Origin: Anodontia alba
Lineage: Eukaryota; Mollusca; Bivalvia; Lucinida; Lucinidae
DNA length: 64,000 nucleotides
Assembly: GCA_964016985.1 (NCBI GenBank)
Contig: OZ024828.1
Coordinates: 4,799,701-4,863,700 of the forward strand
Reading direction: 5' to 3'
Positions 45,019-57,000 of this stretch are shown here, one piece after another. A program made the translations under genes and the position numbers. The notes beneath the pieces were generated by a model that was not told the DNA's origin, searched no databases, and was given only the letters and a program-made list of their open reading frames with translations. The stretch's first letter is position 1, and each line of letters begins with the position of its first letter.

Positions 45019-48000
45019 CTGTAAATAGGTTAAGGAAAACAAAATATTCATAGCTCAAGATAACATGACAACTCATCAAGAAAACATGCTTATATAATTT
45101 TGACCTCTTAAACCCCACTTTTATATAAAAATCTAGGGTTTACAGGGGTATATATTATTTTTCTTATTTTTGCTCAAAAACAGATTGTGGGTACTTGTTA
45201 GAATTGCCTCACTGAGGTGGTTCTAATGAGTATCCACAATCTATATTTTGAGCAGAAATATGACAAATATCAGAGTTTTTTTATCTGAAAATTTTCAGTT
45301 ATTAGAGGTGAAATTTTCTATATATTTGAATAGGCGTGTTTTTATAACAGACGTGATAATACAGGATATTTGTGTTATTTTTCCACCAAAACTTATTTTT
45401 GATTATCTTCTTTTAGCATATGTTGTCAAGCCAATTTGAATCTCGTCACTGAAAAATGTTGTTGAGGCAACACTAATGGGTTACCCATAACCTATTTTTT
45501 CATAAACAAACAAGAAAAATTATCTAGGAATACTTCCATTAGATTGAGAATTGAAAGAAGTCAGAACACTGAATTATAGCCACATTATAACTACAATATA
45601 CACATAGAATAGGGAGAAGTTATACTAATCAATAAGATGCTTTCTTTGACCTGAGATATCAATACTTTCCTTATCTCCATGTACAAGGATAAAACTGGGG
45701 GTACCCATTACAATTGTTATACTGAGGCAATGGGTGCCCAAACATTCATTGTACTTGAAGGTAAATGGATACACAGAAAGATTTTTGCCACAATTTAGCA
45801 AACAGAAACAACTTCTGCAAACAGAAAGTTGCCTCCCTTGTATACTGGAATGTCATAAATGGGGGCTACTCTTAACCCTTGTCCTGCTGAACCCGGATAT
45901 ACCCTGCATTTGCAAACAGTGTAGATCCAGATCAGTTGGCTTCTTCAGAAGCCAACTGATCTGGATCTGCACTGTTTGCCATTAAGTATGTGAATTTATA
46001 GCAAAAATCCAGATCAAGTAATCTGATTGGCTGAAAATTAGAAGTGGGCATGGCATCTTAATTTATTCAACAGGACAAGGGTTAAAGGGAAGAATTTGCT
46101 CCCAGCCTGAGAATATTCTTTTTTTTTAAGTAGCCTTTAGTGAGAGTGGAGGCATATATTTCAATGTCAGATTTATTTCTATTCCCCTCAAAAGAAGTCA
46201 TCACTTCAGTCTTGACACACCAACTTTATCTCCATCAGTTTGTACTTGTATTCCTAATTCACGAAGAACTGGTTGACTGTTAGCAACACCCTGCATATTT
46301 AACTGTGCAATAAATTGCTTGTTCTCATTATTATCTTCAGTAAGATTGTGAATGGCAAACACTGACCACTGGGTGATAACTTAAAACAGGTTAAGGAAAA
46401 ACTGAGAAGCTACAAATAAGGTGCAGCCATAAAAATTCAAGACCACAGATCAGCTGACCTTGGCAGATTGACCTTGACCTTAGCAACAGAAGTGACTGAG
46501 ACCAAAATTCTCATTCACCATCTGATCAGGACTTCAATTACATAAAAAACTATTTCTTATGCAGAGTTCATATAAGATATAAAAGATGAAATAATACAAA
46601 GACCATTTCAAAGGCATTCTGATCTTAGCTTAAAACCAAATCTAAAAACTACAAAGCCCTACATCCATTTTGTGATTATTCCTTCATTCAAGTTAGTGCC
46701 ATAAACTGTTTTTGCTTTTGGGAAAACATTTAACCCTTCTCTTGTTGAACACAACATGCCCCGTCTTAGCAAACAGTGTAGATCCAGATCAGTTGGCTTC
46801 TGAAGAAGCCAACTGATCTGGATCTGCACTGTTGTTAAATATGTAAATTTCTATCAAAAACCCGGATCAAGTAATCTGATTGGCTGGAAATCAGAAGTGG
46901 GCATGGCATCTTAATTTATTCAGCATTACAAGGGTTAACATGATTCAAACTATGAGCAGTATCATACTCTCGGTGAAAAAATCTATTTCATATATATCAG
47001 ATATAGAGAGATTTGATATAATTATATCAGGGAGGTATACCTATTTCTAAGTTAAGTACCATATTTTCTTATGTATTGGGACAGACATGCCTGAGCAAAC
47101 AGTGCAGACCCAGATTAAATTTTGCAGAATGCTGTGTTTGATCAGGGTCTACACTGTTTGTGACTCATCCAGCAGGTGTCCTAATATTTCGGGTAAATAC
47201 AGTACACTGTGAACAAAAATCTCCAAATCAACGGGACAGCACCAATTAGTTTTTTTGCTATTGACGATAGCTCCAGGAGACAGGCATATCCTGATAAATA
47301 TTTATTTTTTCTTATTTCTTTACGAAAACAAATGTTGTTGGTACTCACCAGGATTGCCTCTCACATCAAATTTCAATGAGTACTCATAACACAACGTTTT
47401 CCAGGAGTAAATAAGAAAAATATCAATATATTTTGGCTGAAAAATGTGTCTTATTTAGATCATTTAAATGCCACCTTCTTAACCCTTGTTCTGCTGAATA
47501 AATTAAGATGCCACGCCCACTTCTAATTTGTTCTGCTGAATAAATTAAGATGCCACGCCCACTTCTAATTTTTTGCCAATCAGATTACTTGATTCAGTTT
47601 GTTGATATAAATTCACATACTTAATGGCAAACAGTGCAGATTCAGATCAGTTGGCTTCTTCAGAAGCCAACTGATCTGGATCTACACTGTTTGCAAAGGC
47701 AAGATATATCCAGGTTCAGCAGGACAAGGGTAAACTCTTCTATAAGATAGTTCTACACAGAAAGGATACAAGGATTTTTGCCATCTATATTTGTCTGATC
47801 CAGAATAAGGGGAAGGCCTTGTAACTCTCGAACCTGAAACAGAATACACTGTACATTCACTGCAATGTCTGTAAAGGGCCTTTGTCAAATGTAAACAGTG
47901 AAGGCTCAGATTAGTCTGCACAACCATACAGTATGATCAGGGTCTTCTCTGCTTGCTAACATATTCTAAGGTATCCATGGATTGCGTAAGTTTTGATACA

Positions 48001-51000
48001 AGGGTCCTGATCAGAAAGTGTAGAAGTATAGTCTACTCTGGCATGTGATAAAGGCCCCTTTCTCAAAAGCATCTAATTTAATAAATATATGGGCCTTATA
48101 TGACCTGAGCTAAAAGCATATGAATACAGTGTACATAGCTCTAGATAATACATTATATAGATTTGTTTGTTTGGTTGAGGTTTTACGGCCCAGTCAACCC
48201 AATGGGGTCATGTCGAGCGCAGTCAGTTTACCTAACCACACGTTTACTGGACAGGCTTAGTCCTCTAAGCGGTTAACCAGTGCTGTGCACATTCTTTCGC
48301 CAGAAACTGACAACTGCCCTTCTTAAATCAGCAGAAGGGAGAGAATGACCGTAGAAAATATTTCATGATCAATCTCCACGAAAGAATGTTGCCGACCTCG
48401 GCGGGGGTTGAACCCGTGACCTCCTGGTCTCCAGTCGGACGGCGCATCCAACTGAGCTACCGAGGCCGGCTACATTATATAGAGATAATACATTAAAGTC
48501 TTCTTTACCTTTTCAAGCCATCGCAAAAACATACCTATATAATTTTGACCTCCTTAAAGCCCACTTTTATATAGTAAAACTGGGGTCTATAGGGGTATAC
48601 ATTATTTTTTCTTACTTCTGCTCAAAAACATAGATTGTGTGTACTCTTAAGAAATGCCTTATCAAGGCGGTTCTAACAAATCATGGAGGCAGTTCTAATG
48701 AGTGCCCACCATCTATGTTTTGCACGGAAATATGGAAAATATCAGAATTTTTATCTGAAAACTTTCAATATATTTGAATAGGTTGGTTTCATAATGAAAC
48801 AAAATATAGTTTGTGGGTAGTTATTACAAGTGACACAAACTAAAAGTCGTTTTATTTTTTCAAGCTAACATATTCATAATTTTTCTTATTTTGCCCCAAA
48901 AACATACCTTGTGGATACTCATTAGAAATGCCCTTAGGAGGCACTTCTAATGAAGTACATACATTTCTGTGGAGAAATGAGAAAATGATATTTATCTTCA
49001 AGAGCTTCAATTAAATCAACTACTTCTGAAGGCAAAAAGCAATGTTTCTGACAGACTGCATGGCTGAATACTATGCCTTACTCCATTTACATCTAGTGGA
49101 ATCTTCTACCACTATTCTTTAGACCAGTCTATTTCCAATAGCAGGGTGTCTGTTTAATTTTCATAATTACTATGCTTTATAGAAATTCCTGTAGTTAATG
49201 CAAATGGTGTAGACCTTGATCAGATGTCACATTTTGTGGCATTTGATCAGGGTCTGCACTGTTTGCAAATTACCCTTTTTGGGATCTCCAGCTTAAAATG
49301 GGTTAAGATCCCTTTTAAATAGCATGATGTGGCTCATCGTAATTAACCCTAGTCCTGCTGAATCCGGATAAGCTCTCCCTTTGCAAACAGTGTAGATCTA
49401 GATCAGTTGGCTTCTGAAGAAGCCAACTGATCTGGATCTGCACTGTTTGCCATTACATATTTGAATTTGTATCAACAACATGGATCAGTTTATCTGATTG
49501 GCTAAAATTTAGAAGTGGGCGTGGTATCTTAATTTATTCAGCATGACAAGTGTTAAAGAGAATAGTTACATTTCAGGAGAGGCAGCTGTCAAACTTGTTT
49601 TTGTCTACCTTCTGAAAGGGGTCTAACTTGCTCCAAAAAGGCGCAAATTCTATCCGAGTAAACCCCTTTTTAGAAGGGGCTAGATGTGCAGTAAAGCAAA
49701 CTGGAAGTCACTTAAGTTGTCTCCCTCGTAAAACATGGAGGACAATCTACTCAGTATATGAAGTCCCTTTAATACTGCAGATTCTGTTACATTCTAGGCA
49801 ATGTAAATAAGGCGTAAAAAAAAATAGCTGCGTTTCCGCTAACCCGACCGACCCTGTTTCAAACACCCGACTGCTATTTTTTATCAGTAAAAATGCAAAA
49901 TAAAGAAGTAAAGCACTGACCTTCAACAAAATACCTGTATTTTCATAAAATAACAGGCCCGACCCTGTTCTTTTCTGGAGAAAAAATAGAAAATTAAAAA
50001 AAAGGTTCCTCCTACCTAACAACCAAATTTTTTTTTCAGCATGTTAGTGGAAACATGGCTATTTTGTTTCTCTTACCTACCGACCAAATTTTTTTTCAGC
50101 ATGTAAGCGGAAACATGGTAATTTTTTCTTTTTTACGCCGTTACCATATTACATATATATAGGTCACAGTGACCTGCTTATACATGTAGATGCCATCTGC
50201 AAAAGCGTAAGGCCAAGATGAACCCCTGAAGAGCTGCCTGATTACCTATGCAGTCTGATCAGGACCTCTGTTATTCATATTTAGATAAAATACAGCCCAG
50301 ATTATACCTATGGGATCAGGAAGGCCCTATACAGCTAGTGCAGATGTGCAAGCTAGTAGTACATAAGATAAGGTTTTCCACCAAAACCTCCTGGGCCGAG
50401 TTGTTCAAAACTAACAATGTCATTAGTTAACGTATCGTTAAAACTTTGATCATTAAATATGCATATATGCTGATATTTTTGCTGAAAAAATGTGAGTAGC
50501 TTTTGCATTTGCAAAAGCTACTCACATTTTTTCAGCAAAAATATCTTAACATTAGATATTGTACTTACTAGAATAGTTAACATTTTGAGCATTAACAAAC
50601 TTGTTAAGCTAATGATGCTCTGAACCACTGGGCCCTGGTGTTTTCATGACTTCACCACAATATGTGTGTTATGGGGTACTCAATGGAATGTCTTATGAGG
50701 TCACTTCAGTGAGTACCGGACACATTTACTAGGAGAAAAAACAACAAACTTTTTCCTGGTATAATACCGTATTTGACCTAATTACAGCTCAGACCCCTAT
50801 AACAATCAAGCAATTCCGAAGTCCTCAAATTACAGCCAGTGTAATTTTTGTCTACTTTAAAAAGGCATATGTTGTGGGTACTTATTAGAATTGCATCAAC
50901 TTGTCAATGCAGTTCAAATGAGTACCCACAACATGTGCTTCTGTAAAGAAAATCAGAAAAAGAAAACACAATAACATCGCATAAGCATCATTTGATAAGT

Positions 51001-54000
51001 CCTTCACTGATCTTTGTTTAAGTGTACCCTTAGAATAGATGGATACGTATTTTACCTTAAGTTTTCTAAAAAATTTTGAAAACCTAAGCGCATGGTGCGG
51101 TTATTAGGTCGAATATGGTAATATATGAATGTGGATCACCCTCTGATCTAGTACTATAATGTAGAAATTCATAGGTTCTCTTATGCTCTGTACTTTGCAC
51201 TCTTCCATGCTAAATCGGCTTACCAAGTCTTGGTTTTGTTTATGTCTATAACCCATATTTCCAATCAATCGAATTATGTCCCTTTTCAAACCAAATACTG
51301 GGTGATGTGGATTTATCTCCCCTTCCCTTGTTATCTTCTCCACATTGCTGAATACATTGTTTCCCCGGCGACCAATTTCATCAACTTTATGCAAAAGCCC
51401 TACAATGATTAAAGAATAATTTAATGAAAATAGAATGGGCAGTATCCAGGGAAAAGTACTGTGTTTAAACAAAGTATTTGGACAAATAGGTCAGTGGAAA
51501 CAATGTAGACCCAGATCAAACTGCTCCTGAAGGCATAGCGACAGATAAGGCGCTGTTTTCATCTGAAAAATGCTGATATCTTTCTTATTTCTCCACAAAA
51601 ACATATGTTGTGGGTACTCATTAGAAGCGCCTCAGCGAGGTGCTTCTAATGAGTACCCACAACCTATGTTTTCATGGAGAAATAAGAAAAATATTATGTG
51701 GCTACCCCCTCTTATCTGTAGCTATGCTGAAGGAGCAATTTGATCAAGAAAAATATCACCAATTCGCTGTCTGTTGAATTAGTCCAGACAGTGGTAAATG
51801 TTATACAATTATGTAACTTACAAATATCTACTCAGGTTCTGTGCAAAGCCCTCCGTGTAGTATATGTCACTGGAAAAAACATATCCCATACCAGTACAAG
51901 GACAGAGGTTAATGCTAGTATGGTCCATAATCATATTTTATCAATGTTATTGATTCAAAACTACAGCTAAACCTAAATAACTCAAACACAAATGGCTTGT
52001 TTACCATGGATAATTCGAACACATTTTTTAATCCCTACGAAAATAGCTCAAGAAAACAAATACATTGTATTATGGTAATTCATGAAATTGTTTGTTGTAT
52101 GTTTGTTTGTGTTTAGGTTGTACAGCACAGTCAACCCAATTGGGGTCATGTCGAACGCGGTCAGTTTACCTGCCAGGCAGGCTTAGTCCTCTAAGCGGTT
52201 AACCAGTATTGTGCACAATCTTTTGCCAGAAACAGACAACTGCTCTTCTTGAATCAGCGGAAGGGAGAGAATGACTGTAGAAAATATTTCATGATCAATC
52301 TTCATGAGAGAATGTTGCCGACCTCGGCAGGGGTCGAACCCGCGACCTCCTGGTCTCCAGTCAGACGATTTGTTGTGTGTACTCATTAGAATAGCCTCAT
52401 CAAGTATCCAGTCAATTAGCAATTCTAGTGAGTACACTCTAAATAATTTGGTACAGTAAATCAACACCAACACTCAAACTTACCAGATCTCAAACAAATT
52501 TCCCAAAGATGTTCAAGCCATGGAGCTTCCACTGTATATCCCAAGTTTTCATAGACATTTAGAAATTCCACTTTTTTATTTATTTACTTATTTTTATTTT
52601 GCATCTAATGCAAAATTGAAGATTTGTGGATATGAAGTTATCCCATTAGTGAATTCAGTAATAAAATAATACTAAGATTCAGTCCTTGCACTTTTGAACA
52701 GTCTATAAAACACATTTTGCCCAGTATAGATTATAATTTTTACTGCTTTATCAAACTTCTATGTAGTGTTATGACCTAGCACTCCTAGCTTCGATTATCT
52801 GCCTTGTTGTAGGTATATATTCAATCTCTGACAATTGCGTCAGGGAGTCGACTCTTTGGCTCACTGGTTAGAGCATTGGATTTTTACCCTGGCAGACTGG
52901 GTTCAAATCCAACGACAGGTGGGTATAATTTCAGCTATGCTTCATTCCTTTGTTACGACTTTCATGGCGTAAGATGGGGGCTCGTCCGGGATAAAACTTT
53001 AATTCGCTGACAAAGGTTTTGTGTCATCATAAATGATGACTTCCTCAAAAAGGGGGAGTGTTACGACCTAGCACTCCTACCTTCGATTATCTGCCTTGGC
53101 AGATTACGCATAGCTTGTTGTAGGTATATATTTAATCTCTGACAATTGCGTCTGGGAGCCGACTCTTTGGCTCAGTGGTTAGAGCATTGGATTTTTATCC
53201 TGGTAGACCGTGTTCGAATCCCACGACAGGTGGAAAATTTTTTCAGCTATGCTTCATTCCTTTGTTACGACTTTCATGTTGTAAGGGTAGTATGTCCTGC
53301 CTCTAGATATGGTGTTGTTGTTGTTTTTGTTTTTTTTAAACAGAAAGTGTTGCGTTTCTTATTTCTCTGTGTTAGTCTTACCAATACAGCTTCTAAGTAG
53401 TTCTGTATCTTGCTGTAAAGAACCATAACTCTTGTGAAAAGCTGTTGCCAAAGACAGACATTCTAATTCCTTCACTGTAACCATATCTTCCTGGGGAAAA
53501 AAAAAAAAAATTGACAATTCAGATGATTCACATGCCAATTCAGATGTCAATCTTATTTTTTCTGAAAAACAAATTCAAAAAAAAAATATATGAGAATGCC
53601 ATCTGCTACAGTTTTACTTGGCGCTTTATTGGTTAAAAATATATAATTTTAATTTTTCCTTTAAGAAAGGATTAACAATGTGAAAAAGCGTAATCTTAAG
53701 ATATAATTTGTATGAATATAAAATCTTATTTTCAGGAAAAATATGCAAAACACCAGTAATTTGTTATCCACTGATTTCATCCTTAGAGAGACATAAGGCT
53801 GAAGGGTAACAGAGTTTGACTGTGGTGCTGAAGGTCCTAGATTTAACCTTTAAAATGCCAAGAAAACCTACATCTGAAAATGTCGTCTGTTTATGTTGTC
53901 TGCTGAATATTCTTGCTAACTTTTCAAACCTATTTTTTTATACAGGCAAACAGTGTGGACCCTGATCAGACTGCTCCTAGAGGAGCAGTCTGATCTGGGT

Positions 54001-57000
54001 CCACAGTGTTTGCGAAAATGACTTTTAAAATCACAAGCAGATGACAAAGCAGACGACAATTGTTGTGATTGGCAGTTTAAGGGTTAAGCCTGGCTCAGAC
54101 CAACCATTGATAAAACCCTTCTCTTCATCCAGTAGTGAATGGGCTGGAAAAAATACTTAACTCTTTGCATGATGGGTAATTTTGCATGCGTTTTAGTTGT
54201 CTGTGGATTTGTTTTTTTAAAATTAACTTTTTTTCAAACAAATCTTTCAGGAATATCATCAGAGTGTCAAACCTTTTGTCGGGCCTAATCTGGGGCCAAA
54301 CTGTTTGCAAAGTTATCAGCAGACGACAAAAGTTGCCGATAGCATGGAAAGACTTAAGTATGAAATTAACATTTTTTTGAGGTACTTCTGTTTTATCAGG
54401 TTTATACAGGTCAATTTTCTATGCTTTAGGCAAAGTTAGTGTACCCAGTAAACTGAAGACTACAAAACCTTTGATGATGTCTGGAAGCTGAAAATTTATA
54501 TTAGATTCAAACTGATTGTAAAAATTCAGTAAAACTCGAATCACTCTCTAAAGTTATTTTGGCAAATTCACTGCAAGAAGTTAAACTGTTATTATTAATT
54601 TCATCTGTCTATAGGGCATGTGAATCTCTATCTATAATACTGAATGGCAATGTTCTTGCGTCTTACCAAATCTTCACGATTCCCCCTATCTTGCATTGTC
54701 AATATGTGTCCAGCACTATTCTTGTAATGTTCAGCTATATGCTGTAGATTGCCAATGACCGGTAGTTTCGTTGCGTTTGTTTCACTTTCGTCCTCCTCTC
54801 CTGTAAGTCCCTTCAGATGGTTTACCAACACCTCCAGGACTATCAACCTGCAAATAAGATATTTCCCTAAGTATTGGGTCACCTAAACTTCTTACCATAC
54901 TTGTCTTAAAATTTAAACAAGAAAAACGTCTAACGGCATTATGGACGGGTTTTTTTTAAATAACGAAGAGAGTAAGAGTTGTCTCTCTTGCAAGTGAAAC
55001 ATCTACTGGTCCTCCACTTCATCCCTACCAAATATGAAAGCAATCCATTGAAGAATGAAGGTAACATATAACTTTGAAAAAAAGTTAACCAAAAGGTAAA
55101 CCTCGGACGACGCCCAACGCCCGAACATTGCTATTTTAAGGACGGTTTTAAAAACCATTCCAAAAAAAAAAAAATCAATTTTACTACCTGCTGAGGTATC
55201 TAAAACAGTGAATGATGACTGGAAAACAATAAAGACCATGAACAGATGCCACATTCTATGTTGTCTGATCTGGGTCTACACTATTTGCTCAGGCCTGTAT
55301 GAGCAAACATTAACCTTTGTCATACTGAATAAATTAAGATGCCATGCCCTCTTCTAATTGTTAGCCAATCAGATTACTTGATCCAGGTTTTTGATAAAAA
55401 TTCGCGAACTTAATAACAAACAGTACCGTTCCAGATCTGTTGGCATCTTCAGATGCCAACTGATCTGGATCTACACTGTTTGCAAAGGCAGGACATATCC
55501 TGGTTCAGCATGACCAGGGTTAATCTAAATACAGTGCACAGTATAAAATGGGTGTGCCAAACCAAAGATGTCTCAAAGACAAATTTGTTTCTAATGCTCT
55601 ACAAAACATATACTGTGGCTAATCATTTGAATACTTCCTGTGATGTGATTCTAAATTTTTTTATATGTTTCTGTAAAGAAAAAAGACAAAACTATTTCTC
55701 TATTGATTGAGTTGATGTTTTACGGCCCAATCAACCCATTAGGACCATGTAAAGCATGGTTAGTTTACCTAACCACACTTTTCCTGGACAGGCTTAGACC
55801 TCTAAGCTGTTGTGTACTTGTGCACAGAAACTGACAACTGCCCTTCTTGAATCACAGTGGGAAAAGGGTGCCAACTCATGCATCAGCAAACAAATAAAGG
55901 CAGATCTCTTTGAAATACGAACAGCAAATTATCTTTCTATGATCTGGATCTACACTGTTTGCAAAGGTGGGGCGTATATAGCACTAGCAGGATAAGAGTT
56001 AATCCTTCTCTTGCTGAACACATGCCCTGTCTTAGCAAAACAGATGCTGAGATTAGAACATGTAGGGATCACTATAATTAGTTCAGCTCAATGACAGAGT
56101 CCAAATAAACTTCAGTATAAGAAATCCAGTGGGACCCAATATCAGTTCCATTCAAATGGTGATTTTGCACCTACAAACATCAAAGATAAGGTAGCCTCTT
56201 GGGGTTATGGACTTTCAGCAAACCACAGAAAGCTGAAATGACAAACCTGGTATATCAGAGGAGCCTCAAAATATTAATTTAACAATTAAGTATAAATAAA
56301 AGCTATACTCTAGAATATATTTTGAAAACTAACCTTTCTTGAGCACTAATAGATAAATAGACTTTATCACAGAACTTTTGATACATTAAAGCATCTTCAA
56401 CCACATACAGTCTGGAAGGAAAATACAACACATCCATGTAAATCAGAGAAACATTCCAATTATGCATAACAGAAAATCTATCGTAATAACCCTAAATATT
56501 TGGGACAGACAGGCGTGAGCATAGAGCAAACAGTGTAAACTCAAATCAAATGCCACAGAATGCAGCTTCTGACACGATTTGCCACACATCCAGCACTGTT
56601 TTAGACACATCAACAGGTAGGAAAATAGACTTTTTTTCAAATTTAAGGACAAGTATGGTAAAAAGTTCAGGTGTCCGTATACCTAGGGATATATGGTGTT
56701 ATTTTATACTAAAACTTTCAATAGTGAAGAACAAACAGTAACCCTAAATTTTGGGACACCTTAACCCATTGTAGTCGGGAGACTCGTAAAAGGGTAAACT
56801 GGCAAACAGTGCAGACCCAGATCAGATGCCTCAGAACACAGCGTCTGATCAGGGTCTCCACTGTTTGCAAATAGTTTAGCCATTTTTCTCTAGGAAAATG
56901 TAAATATCATAGCCGGACATAACTAAAATTGAAATTGGACTCTTCCAATATATAGTGTGGGAGAGTCTGTTCAGTATACAATGGGTTAAACCCTTACTAT

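Larger units (their letters stand above)
52767..53286 (+). mobile_element. Miniature LTR retrotransposon (TRIM-like) with tRNA-bearing LTRs
   Basis: A complete 520-bp element: 5' LTR, primer site, 84-bp internal region, polypurine tract, 3' LTR, flanked by GTAG on both sides (52763-52766, 53287-53290). It has no coding capacity, so replication would need proteins from an autonomous partner. Both LTRs contain a tRNA-like stretch with A and B boxes, comparable in principle to plant Cassandra TRIMs, which carry 5S rRNA promoters. The internal region also has a hairpin, gtcatcat / atgatgac. It lies in the ATXN10 intron, antisense, 95 bp from exon E. LTRs differ at several positions and by a 20-bp indel, so the insertion is not recent. 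Confidence 0.85.

Noticed and set aside
52975..52992. Primer site identical to that of murine gammaretroviruses, hinting at a retrovirus
   Set aside because: The element has no gag, pol or env and only 84 bp between LTRs. tRNA-Pro priming is not unique to retroviruses.
52847..53228. Two functional tRNA genes
   Set aside because: Acceptor and T stems are incomplete and both copies lie in the LTRs in identical positions. They are parts of a mobile element.
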